A stretch of DNA of 64,000 bases, taken from assembly GCA_963678675.1 (NCBI GenBank), contig OY783199.1, forward strand, positions 18,655,709-18,719,708, written 5' to 3'. Origin of the DNA: Xiphydria camelus. Its lineage: Eukaryota > Arthropoda > Insecta > Hymenoptera > Xiphydriidae. Shown piece after piece: positions 21,301 to 32,652 of the stretch. Position numbers and translations under genes: made by a program. The first letter of the stretch is position 1. Each line of letters opens with the position of its first letter. Below the pieces are notes generated by a model. That model had not been told where the DNA came from and ran no database searches. It saw only the letters and a list, made by a program, of their open reading frames with translations.

Positions 21301-24271
21301 ACTTCCGCGACGTCATTGCGAGCTTCCAACGAAACCTTCTCCATTTTGGCATCTTCAGTTACGATTTCTGGCAAACGAGAAGCCGATAAGTTTTGCCCGC
21401 TCTCGATGGCTTCGCGATTCAAGAACTTCTTCGCCATCTCCTTCGGCGACAATTGCCGAACCTCTCTTCGCGTTTCTTCGTCCAGAATCGACGTCTCTTC
21501 CTCGATCTCCTCTTTGGACGATTCCGCAAATTTCAGAAGATTCTCAACGCGACTCGTTTTGGATAAAATTCTCTTATCTTCTTTTCGATTATCTTTCTCA
21601 TTGCTCGATTCAAGAGAAGCTTGCTCAGAAGTGTCCGTAGCCCCGCGCTCTTTATCGTCTCGCCCCAGCATCCGCTGCGCATAATCCGTCGCCGTTTCGC
21701 GCCTATCTTTTTTGGAATCGTTGGGTGAAATTTTCAAAGTGCCCTTCGACGACTCTTCTGTGGATTCTTCCGTGCTTTTCTTAGGCGGAACGCGTCGCGC
21801 AGTAGGTTTAATCGTCGATTTCCGTTTATCCTCCGTCCTCCTCTCCGACGAATCCATCGCGCTGCTCTTCTCTTCGAGATCCCGTCGCGATTCGATCCTT
21901 TCCTTTTGGCGCTGATTTCGAATGGAGCTCCTGCCGACGCTACGATCTTCCACAACGCCAGCCTTCGTTACCTTTCGAGATGAAATGACCTCCTTCATCC
22001 GACTCTGCCGTTGCGCGAGTTCCTCTTGCGACGAACTCCCCCTCCACTTGTCTCCCTCTCGATTTTTCGACGTAACTTCGACCTTACGCTCCTTGCGTTC
22101 GTCCTTCGACTCGCGTTTCGTCTTCGGGGAGCCCGGTCCCATTTTCCCTTTTGACTTCTGCGGAGATACCCCGGACAACTGTTTCCGGGAATTTTCCTTT
22201 TCTTTTTCGAATGTCTTTCTCTTCGTCGTTTGATCCTGACTTTGCAACGACGTCTTCTTCGATGTCACATCGCGCGCGTCTTCTCCCGGGGCTTTTCTTC
22301 CATCCGCGGGTGACGTATCTGAAGTGAACTTATGAGAGATCGGTTTAACGAGGGGCTTTATTTCCTTCGGATCTCCCTTTCTCTTCGGGGCAGCTTTCTC
22401 AGCTTCCACGCCATCGGTCTCCTCGTTTCTCGTCTCCTCCCCCGCCTTACCCTTCAGGCGCGTCCTCGAGGCGTCCCTTCTCTTCTCACCGTCGTATTCA
22501 TCGTCGACGTCTTCCCGATGTCTTTCATCCCCCAGTTTCCTGACCTGCTCCTTCAACGAACTGATTTTCTTCTCTAAAATTCGAAAGCTCTGCGTACCCA
22601 GTTCTCGTTGTCTGTCCAAGCTGCTGTCGGTCTTCGAGTCGTTCTTGGAAGTGCTCCCATCGTGTTCCGCGACGTAAGAGTCCGTTCCGTACCTAGCCGC
22701 TCTCGCACCCTCTTCGGGTGAAGTCGAAGACGCAAAGCGCTCGTTTTCCTCCTCCTCGCTACGAATCGTCGTCACCCTTCGCCAGGTTTCCGTTCCACGA
22801 ACTACCCGACGTTGTTCCTCCCTCGTAGGCGAGCTGCCGTTATCTTCCAAGGAGTCGGATATCTCCCTCAATACTTCCGGTTCGAGCGTACTCTTCCTGG
22901 CGTCCCTGGCGTCCTTCGCTTTCCTCCTCAGGATCGTCGCGCGCTTCTCCGCGAACGATCTGTTCAATTCCCGAACAGGTGAGCGTACCCAGAGGCTTTT
23001 GACTCGCTTCAGATCGCCGTCCTCGTAGCGCTTCTTAAATTTAAGCTTCTTTTTTATTTTGGCCTCTTCCTCCGACTCGTCGTTATCGCTCCTGCTCCTG
23101 ACGCAGCGTTCCGTTTGCGTGGCGGCCGTACGATCCGTCTGAGTGGCTATGGCAACCTGGCCGGGTAAGCTCTGCGTTTCCAGGTAGCTGTTGGCATCCA
23201 GTATGGCACCACTGATTCCCTTGGAATCTCTTCCAAGCAGCAGCTGCGTCAGCAGAGCATTCTGCCTGACCAGCTCCATTTCGTTGATGCCGGAAGGCAA
23301 CTGGACGTTGGACGCGGTTCGATCCTTCTCGCTGTCGTCGAAGGGTTTCTCCACCGCTTTGGAAATGACTCCACCGACGACCATGGCGGCTTCCGCAGCC
23401 ACTACCCGTTCGATTTCTTCCTGCCTCTCGACGTCGCGCATCGTAGGCTCCCTCGTGTCGCTCCTACGATCCTCCTGTCGATCCCCGTGATCGATTATCA
23501 GTCTCTGCACGCCAGGAGTCAGCTCTTCTATGTGCTGCCGACCGTGTTCGCGATCTAAGCGCTCCGGTAAGAGAATTATCTCGCGTTGCTGGCTGAGAAA
23601 AGTTTCTCCGGGATGCTGGTATGACTCCAAGTTGGCAGCTCGTATCTCGCGCGCGTTTTCAGAGGCTTCTTGAACCTGACGCATCTTCTGATCCTCGATG
23701 AACCTCCGTAGAAGAATATCCTTGCCGTCTCCTCGATAAACGCCCGCTTGTTGAGCCTCGAGGAGTGCGTTTTCCGGCGGCCCCTGCATTCGATTTGACG
23801 CGTCTTCTTTCAGCTGGCCCCTGGTGACGAGCCGAAGTACTTCCGCATTTCCATCGCGATAGAAATGATGCTCGCGATGAAGCCTGGCCAATTCCTCGGG
23901 GCCACGGTGATCATCGGCGTAGCCGTAAGACGGCCGATGAATATCGGAACCCCTCTCCAGCTCGTGCCTTCGAATGGAATCCATGTCCGCCAAGTCATAG
24001 CCCCTTCCACCCTGACCTTCGACGTCCTCGATGTAAATTCTTTCCTCCCCGAGTCTTTGATTGGGATCGCGCTCCACGTAGGTCACTGTCGCACCGTCGC
24101 GTAAGCGCAGAGACGCCGGATGCGGTGGAACCTCGATATCTCGATGTGGTACCCGAATCACGTCACCCGGTAGAGAGGCCAAGCCTCGGTTCCTGGTGTT
24201 TCTTCGATTGAACTGCCAGTTCCTCCTCGTCGGATCTGCGCTCCAGGCTTGCTTCTTACCGGACCAGACGG
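18375..24271 (-). other. Single 5.9 kb exon encoding the cytoplasmic tail
   Basis: One uninterrupted exon of 1,965 sense codons, the last exon of the giant-tail cadherin. It opens with AVWSGKKQAWSADPTRRNWQ and continues through Lys/Glu/Ser/Arg-rich, low-hydrophobicity sequence with no recognisable folded domain and probable coiled-coil or disordered stretches. Two TQT motifs (ATQTD, ATQTE) lie at 23110-23152. A Pro-rich C-terminal part with PPSPPPSP and IPPPFY lies at about 18560-18720. The ectodomain exons are only 84-379 bases, so the tail is unlike the rest of the gene. Long open frames on the plus strand across 18.3-24.1 kb are compositional shadows of this exon. Confidence 0.85.
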
Positions 24272-27200
24272 CTGTACGAGGAAGTCGTAATTAGTCGCGG
24301 CTGCTTGGTCGACTTTGCCAAGGGATTAACTCACCGTCCAGCAGTTTGGCGTGTTTCCGGTTGAGGTGACGCTTCGGTCTACCGTCGGAGCGAAGGATCA
24401 GCGTCTCGGAGGAGTGCACTCGTCTTTTTCTCGGTTCCATGTAGAAGGGACATCCGGGGCATATGCAGCACAGGATCAGAGCTAAAGCGGCGAGAGCCAT
24501 CAGCAGCCCGAGAAGAATCAGTAACCAGAATAACAATTTGTTCTCAGCCTTGTACACCATCTGAAACGTCGTTTGAAAGATGACGTAGCGATCGGAGGGA
24601 AAGCTCAAAAAGAGGATTATTATTAGACTGGGAGAAATAATTGCTAGTGTCCAAAAAATGTCTCTTAAATCAAGAACATATATTATTTTACAAATTTTTA
24701 AGAATACAGATTCTTTATCGAGGAATATAAATATTTTTTTCATTCAAGAGAATACCATTGCAGAGGAAAAAAAAATTCTTTCTGCAGAAAAAACAATTAT
24801 TCGAGCCTACTTTATTGTACGAAGAAAACCACGGCTTGATCCTGAAATTATATAATATTTATCATGTTTTTGATTGAAGAAAAAATTTGTTTAGCACGAG
24901 CAATTATTTCTTTCGGTGTATTTCAATTTGAGCGAGGTTTATCTTGATATCATTTCTGCACCGAGAGAAATAATTACTAGTGCCAACAAAATGTTTTCTT
25001 TAATTAAAAACACGGTATATTAATTCCAGGACTCAGGCAGGTCATGGTTTTCTTCGTACAAAAAAGATATTTGTTAGACTCGAAAAATTGTTTTTTTTTT
25101 CGTACAGGAAGAATTTCTTGTCCTAACGAAAGTATTTTTGAATTAAGAATACATGCTCTTCGATGAAGAATCCCTATATCCTTACAAATTTTTAAGATTA
25201 CATATTCTTCATTCAAAAAATATTTTTTTACACTAGCAATTATTTCTCTCAACAATTCGCATCACTCACCACTTCTTCCGTATGCACGACGGTATTGTTC
25301 GCAACGTGGGTTTGACCACTGTCGCCTCGATTAACGGCCGTGCCCCCACTTCCATCCCCCGTAAAACCTCCCCCGCCGTTAGCAGGCTTCGATTCACCGC
25401 CGGATTGCGCGTCGGTGTCGCTTCCTTTGTCCATCCCCGCGATGATTCCCACGCCAAAGGCCGCCAAGGTGTCTCGAATCTTTTGCACGTCCACGAAAGA
25501 AGTACCGGGTGCACTTTGTTCGACGCGAGCCACCACGATGCTCCTGCAACCATACGCGCCCTCTTTGACGAATCGTTTTAAAGGACCGCCCTGTTGTTCG
25601 TACAAAGGATGACCTTACTTTTTTCCCCCATCACCACCCGGTAATCCGCTTTCGGAACCATTCGGTCGATTCTGCGGAACGTACGGTCGTATTTCTTGTA
25701 TAGTTACGCGCCCTCCCGTGATAGTGGCGAGGGTTTCGGCCGTCTTGGTGGGATCCAGATCTTCTCCCGGCACCACGAACGTCACCGTTCGCGCTCCGGT
25801 TGCTCCCGGGCTCAGGACGCGTATCTGGGTGACGCTCGAGAGATGTGGTACTCCTGAAATCAGATGTCGTCAGTAGAAGAAGCACACTGAGGAAAGAATT
25901 TATTTATAGTTGATATGCGTACACTGAGAAAAAAATGTACTTGATCGAAATAAACGTGCCTTTGGATAGTCCCGAGAGCGTATTTATTCGATTTAAATGA
26001 ATATCGGTTGGACGCGAATATTAGATTATTGAATTAATTAGATGTTACTTGAATCAAATCGATGTTTATTTAAATTGAATAAATACGCTCTTGGGACTAT
26101 CCAAAGGCACGTTTATTTCGATCAAGTACATCTTTTTCTCAGTGTATACACTTGATTATGGCGAAAGAAATATTTCTTTGAGCCAAGGAAATATTCGTTT
26201 GCTGCTATTCTATTTCTATTTGAATGTCCCAGTCACAATTTTAGACTTACTCTTTTAAGCTTATAGTCAGTCGAATTTCTATTGTATTGAAACCTTACGT
26301 TAAGAGTAAAATGGTCCGTTAGTGAACAGTTCACCAACTTTTGGTTCAAAATAGGAGCTTATAGAATGAATAGGCCAAATGAATTATTAAAGGCATCAAA
26401 GTAGAGGTGAAATTTCGACTCGGATGAAAAAGACATTCTAATAATTATTAACACATATTTATTATTTTAGCCCAATAAAATATTTCTTTCGCCATAAATG
26501 AGTATACATTTACTAACTACAAATAAACTCTTCTCTCAGTGCATAGCTAGGATTGAAATAGAGCAACGATCTTCAAATTCTTTATTCTCCAATCGATATT
26601 CGATGAGTTTCATTCATCGGCTCACCCAGGTCATAAGCTCTGGCGGTAAGGATATACAATGCGTTATCGTCGGCTCGTTTCTTCCTACTCTTCCACATCT
26701 GTTCCGCCTGGCGATCCGTGTCGTTCCTCGGATGAACGGCTTCCTGCGCACCCTTCGCGATCGCGTTATCCGTGGGGTTCTCCGCCAATTTTTCAAAGGC
26801 CCTCTGAACCTGCAGGAACCCCCTCTTGAATTTGGCGGCGAAATGCTGATAGGCGCTGTGTCTCGTGCGTCTGATTTTACTGATAGGCTCTCGAAGGATC
26901 AGTTCACCGGTTCTCTCGTTCAGAAAGAACTTGTTGTCGTAATTGCCGTGAATCAATTCGTATCGTATTTCGTTATTGGGTGGTTCGGCGTCTGCGTCGA
27001 TCGCCTGTAAAATATTTAAGGAGAAACGAAGCGTAACTGTCATTGAAGAAATCGTGAAGGATATGCTCAGTTAATCGTCGACAAACCTTTATTATCGCGG
27101 GCACAGTGAAGTTCGTCAAGTCCGAATCGAGCGTAAACTCGTATCCGTTGCTCTCAAAAATCGGTTCATTGTCATTGACGTCCAGCAAATTAATAATCAG

Positions 27201-30200
27201 CGGAACCGTGCTCCGGAGACCTTCGCCCTCCTCGTCGCGAGCCTCCACTGATAATCTGAGACTGGCGGTGATCTCGCGATCCAACCCAGTCGAGTCTGCC
27301 GCGATTGTAATCCATCCGGAGCCTGGGTCCAGCGTGAGCGAGTCACCGCCAGGTCCCAGGACTCGCGTGTATCGAACGCTGCCGAATTTTCCCGTGTCCT
27401 TGTCGATGGCGCGCACCTGCGATAGCGTCGACCATCTTCAAAAGTAGACGTCCTTCTCTCCGGAGCAAACTGAGTTTCATGTAGCGCAAAATGAGAAATA
27501 AATTGCATCCTACCTGCGTCACTTTGGTACCGGCTGTGGCGTTCTCCGTGAGCGTCACTTCGTACGACTCTCGTTCGAATTCCGGGGGGTTGTCGTTGAC
27601 GTCCCTCAGGAAAATTGTCACCGGTACCATCGCGGAGAGGTTCGACGCTGGTCCCACCTCTTGAGCGACTATCTGAAAGAAATAACGCGATGCTTGATAG
27701 TGTAACATGCATTGCCTTCCATTTAGGATTAGCTTATTCATGATGTAGAGCCGCTTCGATTATTGTTCGTGCTCGAATCAAGTTGTCTACACTGAGAACA
27801 AAAATTGCTTGATCGAAATAAGCGGGTTCTTGGATAGTCCTGACATATTTATTCGATTAGAATAAATATATCGATTGGACGTGTCAAGATATTGTTGATT
27901 TGATTAGATATTATTTAGGTCGAATCGGTATTCATTCGAATCGAGAGAATAAATGTGTTCTCAGGACTATTCAAAACATCATTTATTTCGATCAAGCAAA
28001 TTTTGTTCTCAGTGTATCGTTATCTCCTTCATCAGTTTACCACGCGGAGAAAAGGAATTAATTGAATGTATTAAAAATTACTTGTGAGATCACAAGTAAT
28101 TATTTATTTATATCAATGAAATCTTTTAATACACACACACACACACACATTAATTTGATATCTCTTTCCTACAATTATGTAGAATAGTGTGTGATTGTAA
28201 GGAAGAAATATCTAATTAGTATGAAAAAATATTTAACTGATATAAATAAATAATTACTTGCAACTCCGCAAGTAATTATCAGTAGATTTAATTAATATTG
28301 TTTCTCTGTGCAAAATTTATCGCGATTAGGGATAGTGCAAGTGGGACGAAAAACTTTCGTTGCGCGGAAAAACAATTAGCAAGATTTCGCCGCGTATCGC
28401 GAAACTGCTCACCTTGAATTGCAAACTCTCGTATGTCTCATAGTCGATCAGCGTATTGTCGCGTACGGTGAGATAAAATTCCGCGTTACGCTCGGCAACC
28501 GCGGGACTGATTTCGAAAGTGCCATTGTTTTTCTCCAATTTGAGAGCGAATACCCCGGCTTTTCCGATATCCTCGTCCTTGACCCTCGCAGAATACGACT
28601 CCGAGAACTTCACCATCGTGCCTGGTTCCGCGTTCTCTTCCATCCAAGCCACGTAGCTATGACAAGAAACATCCCTTTTGTAATCGGAACCTGTGCGACT
28701 CGGTTGACGATCTAGAGAACTCGAATGGACATTCTTTTTAGGCGTTAATTTGGGCCAAGTTAATTTGCCCCAATATGGAAATGTCTCACTTTTCAAACCA
28801 GGACCATTACAGGTCGTCCTAACTTGGGCTGATACAGGTTGTCCTGATTTGATATTAGTGGAAAAGGCCGAGATAATATTATCATGAATACCCAGTTAAA
28901 TTCAAACCGCGTCCTGGTTTGGAATTAATAGGAAAAGCCAGGATAGAATTAACGTGAATGTCCAACTAATTCCTAACTCGATCTTCGTTTGCAATTAACG
29001 TGAAAGCCGAAATAAAATTATTACTCATGCCCAGGTGAATCCAAATTGGGTCCTATAGCTTGAAATTAACGGGGAAAGGCGAGATAAAATGAACTCGGAT
29101 GCCCAACATATAATTCTGACTTGGCTCTCGTTTCGAATTAACAAGGAAACACTTATTGTGGCAGCCCAGATAACACCTGTCATGGGCCAAAATAATAATC
29201 TGGCTGCTAAACTAATTTTCCACTCGGGAAGGATCTCTTTTATTCAGGTACCTGTCGCTCTCAAAGTAAGGCGGACTGTTGCCCGGTTCTCCGAGCAGGA
29301 GACCCAGTTCGACCACCGTGGCCTGAGCGGGAGGCTCCTCCCTGGATCGCCTTATCTCCTCGGCGACGACGCTCAGCACTATCGGCGCCCCCACGTGCGT
29401 TATTTGCGTCAATTCCTCCAGTGAACGTGCCAGAACGATTTCTCCTGAATGGAGAAACACGCGGACCACTTTTTAGTGGAAAAATTCCACTCGCCACGCG
29501 TTCCCGCGTATCGTTCCTTCGAATCTAAAACAGCTTATTATCTCTCCACGCCACTTTCGCTCATTTCCATAAAAATACACATTATGCACGAAGCTCGAGA
29601 TTCTTCCCAAACGCGCCGCCGCCGCAGCGCGTTTCTCCGCCTCCCGCGTACGTTCGTGCACGTGCTAAATACATCAAGAGGGTTGCTTTATGCGCTATCC
29701 GCGCGAGTCTCGGGCGATTGTAGTGGCGAAGAGGGTGGCGGGGTATCGCATGTTTCTTAGGGCGAACGATAACATCGCGGCGCGAAAGCGGAGACTGACC
29801 ACTCGATCGATATTAGAGCGAGGAAGGTCTCTATAGCTGGACGCCTTTTTCCAGGCGAGGCCTTTCCAGACGTCCGCTCGCTTTATTCTTCCAGGACGCG
29901 TTATCGGCCGCGTTAAAACTTGGAGAACAGAGTTTATAAGCTATGTAACAGGACGGCACGACTGAACCGTATTACGAAATGCGATACTTGATTCCATACA
30001 CACGAATCGTTATTATACTGAAAGAAAAATGTGGTAAATTTGACTAAATCGGCGGTTACAGGTAGGGGAATTCAGATCTAGTTACACGGACTTAATAAAC
30101 GACTCCAATGGATTACAGCCTATTTTCTTCAAATAGCCGTTAATCGTTATAACCAAATTTATTAGTCGGAGCGACTAATTCGGTCTTTAAATACAAAAAT

Positions 30201-32652
30201 ATTCATATTTTTCAATTCAATTTGTGGCGGATATTTAGTGATATAATATCTGTAGTCGAGCCGACAAATGTCGATTGTCACACAAATTTATATATAATCC
30301 GTATACATATTCATTATCATACGAAAAAGAAAATATCCGAAAAAATAATTATTCGCTGAGTTATAAATGCGCTTCTCTCTATAATATCGTGACGTCATCG
30401 AAACGCTAGAGAGACGCACTTATGCTATGTTGCGAGTTCGAGAGGGACAGACTCACAGAGCGATGACGTAGCTGCATTTCAAAATATCGTTCACCAGCTC
30501 AGATAAGGCTCAAAAGGAAAAATGAAAAAACACGGGGCTGATAATTTTGCCCACATTTTTCGAAGCTGCGATAAAAAAATTGCTCAAGAACCGAAATCTG
30601 CATTCCCCCACGCGTAAACGCAGATTTAATTGAACATACTACTTTCTCTTTCAGTGTACGTACCGGTGGTCTCCGAAATGTTAAAAAATGGAGTGAACGG
30701 ATTGCCCTCGGAGACGAGGCCGTAGATGATTTCCCTTGGGGAACCTTTGTCGCCGTCTTCCGCGTGTACCCGCAGGATGACGTCGCCCTGAAACAAATTG
30801 GAAGCAGTCGGTGTCACCGCCATTCCCTTGAAAAAGTGCTTCATAGAAGGACAACGGGCCTAAGTAAGAAGTTCCATTCCGAATAACACCCCTTTGTCGC
30901 GCGCGCGTAAGGGGGCGGTGTTGCGTAAACTCACAACTTGAATCGTGTTATTAATCCTGGTCAAAGGCGGCGCGACGGTGAACACCGGAGGGACGTCCTG
31001 TACGTCCTGAACGACTACCACCACATGTAGACCGGCTATGTTACGCGTGTCCTTTCCCGGTTCGGTATATGGATCCTATTCAGAATGAAAGGTGGAAGAT
31101 GAACAATTAAGTCGAGAGTGAGGAAACACCTTTTGATATTTCCTTCATACAGACATAGTCTCCTTACAGTGGCGTATAAGGTGAGGGTGTACATGGATTG
31201 CGTTTCGAAATCCAATTCACCGTTGAGCGTAATCACTCCTCTGGTTTGCGAGGGTGTTTGACGTTGTCTGATGGTGAACAGTTCCTTGGGTTGCTGCGCG
31301 TAATTCAATGGGAAGTCGAATATAAAAGCGATTGATTCATTTTCACAGCCGATTTGACAGAATTTATTGGGAAGGGGAAATGTGAGAAAATTAGATTATT
31401 GTATAGGGGAGGGGTGACTTACCCAAAGCTCTATGTAAACGGGTTTACCACTCCACGGATTAGAACGTACCAATAGATAATCTAGCTCCTTGCCCGGTTT
31501 CGTATCCTACGCATAAATGTATAAATTTCATATTATAGATGAGCATCAAATCCGAGACGAACAATGCAGATATTGATACCAGTAAATCTTACTGTATTTA
31601 CAATAAAAGAGGTGCACATAAGGATTTTCGGATATTCCTACTGCACTGAAAAATAAGTTTTCCTTAGAAACTAGTAAATTGTAATGTGAACTATCACAAT
31701 TTAATGTATCACATCCGAAAACCCCCGTACGTACCTTTTGTTATTATAAATGCAGTAAAATTTACTGATATTAATCTTTCCGTACGTACACAGAGAAAAA
31801 GGATTAATCATTTTTACAGTGAATCCCAGTGGCAGAACTCTTCGAGGTAAAACATTGAATTTTGTTAATAGTCATAGCGTACTTTTTACAGTCCGTAATA
31901 GTATAAACCCCTAAATATCCGACACATATGTGAATGGGAGATTGATAAATTTTACCGTATTAGCTGATGTTTATACTATTGTGAACTGTAAAAAATACGC
32001 TGTGGTCTATTAAAAACTTCAATGGTTCACCTCGAGGAGCCCTGTTACTGGGAAAACTGTAAAAATTCATGGATTTTCCCATCGTTTTTTAATAATTTTT
32101 TTTTCTCCGTGTATCTTCCTTGTAGCTTACCTCAGGAACCATGATAAGAGATGGTATGTGCGGAAATATCGTGTCCCTCGGGGTAGTCACGTTCGTGACC
32201 GAAAGGGTAGCCTGCATCGAGTTCGAATCACCCCTCGAGTCTCTCACCCTGACTGCGAAGTCGTGAAATCGACCGGGAACCAGCCTCCTGGTCAGGATCA
32301 CGTTCGCCTGGCAAACCTTGTTGTACAGAGTGCAGGGCAGATTTTCTATGCGGACTACCGGACTGGTGGCGGCTGAGGAAGAGGCGTGAGTGAAAAAAAT
32401 TGGATTTTCGCGGTCGATTTAATTTGCGATCGCAATGCTGTACCCACCGGTGACGTCGAATATGAGGGGAAAATTCGCGTCTTGATCGGTAGCGCGCAGA
32501 CGGAAGATGGCCGAATCGACTTCCGCATCGGCTGGAACGAGGACCAACCCCATATCCGTCGATGCGTCGAATCGAGGACGGGCGCTCCTGGTCCATCCGC
32601 AAACGAAGCCTAAGTAGATCCATACCTTTAACCACGTTTCGGCCAGGGGCAT
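18375..32652 (-). CDS. Cadherin with membrane-adjacent domain and giant cytoplasmic tail (Cad86C-type candidate)
   Basis: Complete coding region of 15 exons giving about 2,952 residues; the ATG is at 32652-32650 and the stop at 18377-18375. This is a type I membrane cadherin for calcium-dependent adhesion. The N-terminus (MPLAETWLKVWIYLGFVCGW) is a signal peptide. About six cadherin repeats follow, with linkers QDVQDVPPVF, RDVNDNPPEF and LDVNDNEPIF and motifs such as AEDGDKG and AIDADAEPPNN. Residues about 745-900 contain two beta-alpha-beta-like units (TVTFVVPGEDLDPTKTAETL and IVVARVEQ...VDVQKIRDTLAAF), like the ferredoxin-fold membrane-adjacent domain of PCDH15/CDH23. The helix LLFWLLILLGLLMALAALAL is at about 920-940, then CCICPGCPFY. 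The remaining 2,000 residues are charged and Ser-rich, ending LLEKKSVFDIAYSEAAPSQL. The overall order resembles insect Cad86C-like proteins as I remember them; the name is uncertain, the cadherin assignment is not. An acceptor directly before the ATG implies upstream 5' UTR exons that I could not locate. Confidence 0.88.
24626..24920. mobile_element. Family I MITE in intron 13 of the giant-tail cadherin
   Basis: Ends GGAGAAATAATTGCTAGTG and GAGCAATTATTTCTTTCGGTG + TA, with the typical AATCAAGAACATAT and TTCTTTATCGAGGAATAT interior. Confidence 0.75.
24959..25255. mobile_element. Family I MITE abutting the donor of exon 13
   Basis: Ends CACCGAGAGAAATAATTAC and AGCAATTATTTCTCTCA. In minus-strand terms its near end begins about 15 bases into the intron after exon 13 (donor at 25269). 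Confidence 0.75.
25922..26146. mobile_element. CACTGAGAAAAAAATGTACTTG MITE (family II), copy 1
   Basis: Near-perfect foldback: CTTGATCGAAATAAACGTGC and CCTTTGGATAGTCC on the left are mirrored by GGACTATCCAAAGGCACG and TTTATTTCGATCAAGTAC on the right. TA flanks. Confidence 0.8.
26147..26543. mobile_element. Composite element: CTTGATTATGGCGAAAG host with inserted repeat
   Basis: The left end TTATGGCGAAAGAAATATTT pairs with AAATATTTCTTTCGCCATAA on the right, and the outer end is CTCTTCTCTCAGTGCA. The middle (about 26230-26430) is a different repeat shared in reverse complement with 16430-16640. It follows the previous element directly. Confidence 0.6.
27790..28016. mobile_element. Family II MITE, copy 2
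   Basis: Ends CACTGAGAACAAAAATTGC and ATTTTGTTCTCAGTG with TA. Arms TTGATCGAAATAAGCG and ATTTATTTCGATCAAG. Confidence 0.8.
28040..28312. mobile_element. TTACTTG(C/T)GG..TGCAAGTAATTA MITE (family VI), copy 1
   Basis: Foldback with CACAAGTAATTATTTATTTA and TAAATAATTACTTGCAACTC. The outer end is TTGTTTCTCTGTG. An (AC)n run at 28130-28149 lies inside. Other copies at 58.3 and 60.5 kb. Confidence 0.7.
28841..29160. repeat. 70-bp minisatellite in an intron of the giant-tail cadherin
   Basis: Units start GTCCTGATTTGATATT (28841), GTCCTGGTTTGGAATT (28911), ATCTTCGTTTGCAATT (28981), GTCCTATAGCTTGAAATT (29050) and GCTCTCGTTTCGAATT (29123), each followed by a GGAAA(A)GCC and AATAAAATT-like stretch. 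Spacing 69-73 bp. Confidence 0.75.
29470..30016. other. Intronic, no feature seen
   Basis: Unique-looking intron sequence between exons 6 and 7 of the giant-tail cadherin, moderately CpG-rich at 29570-29890, no repeat recognised. Confidence 0.4.
30017..30655. mobile_element. Family VII MITE, copy 2, with nested AATT-type element
   Basis: Outer ends ACTGAAAGAAAAATGTGGTA and TACTTTCTCTTTCAGTG + TA. Interior TTGACTAAATCGGCGGTTAC. Interrupted at 30181-30593. Its right end lies 8 bases from the donor of exon 6 (30664/30663). Confidence 0.75.
30181..30593. mobile_element. CGGTTTTAA element with AATT target duplication, copy 1
   Basis: Starts CGGTCTTTAAATACAAAAAT after AATT and ends ...CAAGAACCG before AAAT. 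Interior carries GTGACGTCATCGAAACGC, GAGACGCACTTATG and GATAATTTTGCCCACATTTT, all conserved in copies at 34762-35095 and 48329-48641. No coding capacity. Confidence 0.75.
31565..31790. mobile_element. CAGTAAATCTTACTGTATTTAC foldback
   Basis: The left arm CAGTAAATCTTACTGTATTT and GAGGTGCACATAAGGATTTT are mirrored by ATCCGAAAACCCCCGTACGT and GCAGTAAAATTTACTGATAT on the right. A related copy, itself interrupted, is at 58886-59370. Confidence 0.7.
31799..32111. mobile_element. CACAGAGAAAAAGGATTAATC MITE, uninterrupted reference copy
   Basis: Ends CAGAGAAAAAGGATTAATC and TTAATAATTTTTTTTCTCCGTG + TA. Inner arms CTTCGAGGTAAAACATTGAA and TTCAATGGTTCACCTCGAGG. The intact counterpart of the split copy at 8559-9372. 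It ends about 18 bases from the donor of exon 2. Confidence 0.75.

Noticed and set aside
18344..23490. Long plus-strand open frames opposite the giant exon
   Set aside because: They are compositional mirror images of the minus-strand coding exon, lack domains and start at arbitrary ATGs. The minus frame is supported by splice continuity with the cadherin.
26582..26625. Read-through of exon 11 beyond GACCTGG (…EPMNETHRISIGE)
   Set aside because: A GTGAGC donor at 26625 and the phase-1 join to exon 12 give DLGVPHLSSVTQIRV, which continues the cadherin strand pattern; the read-through stops soon after.
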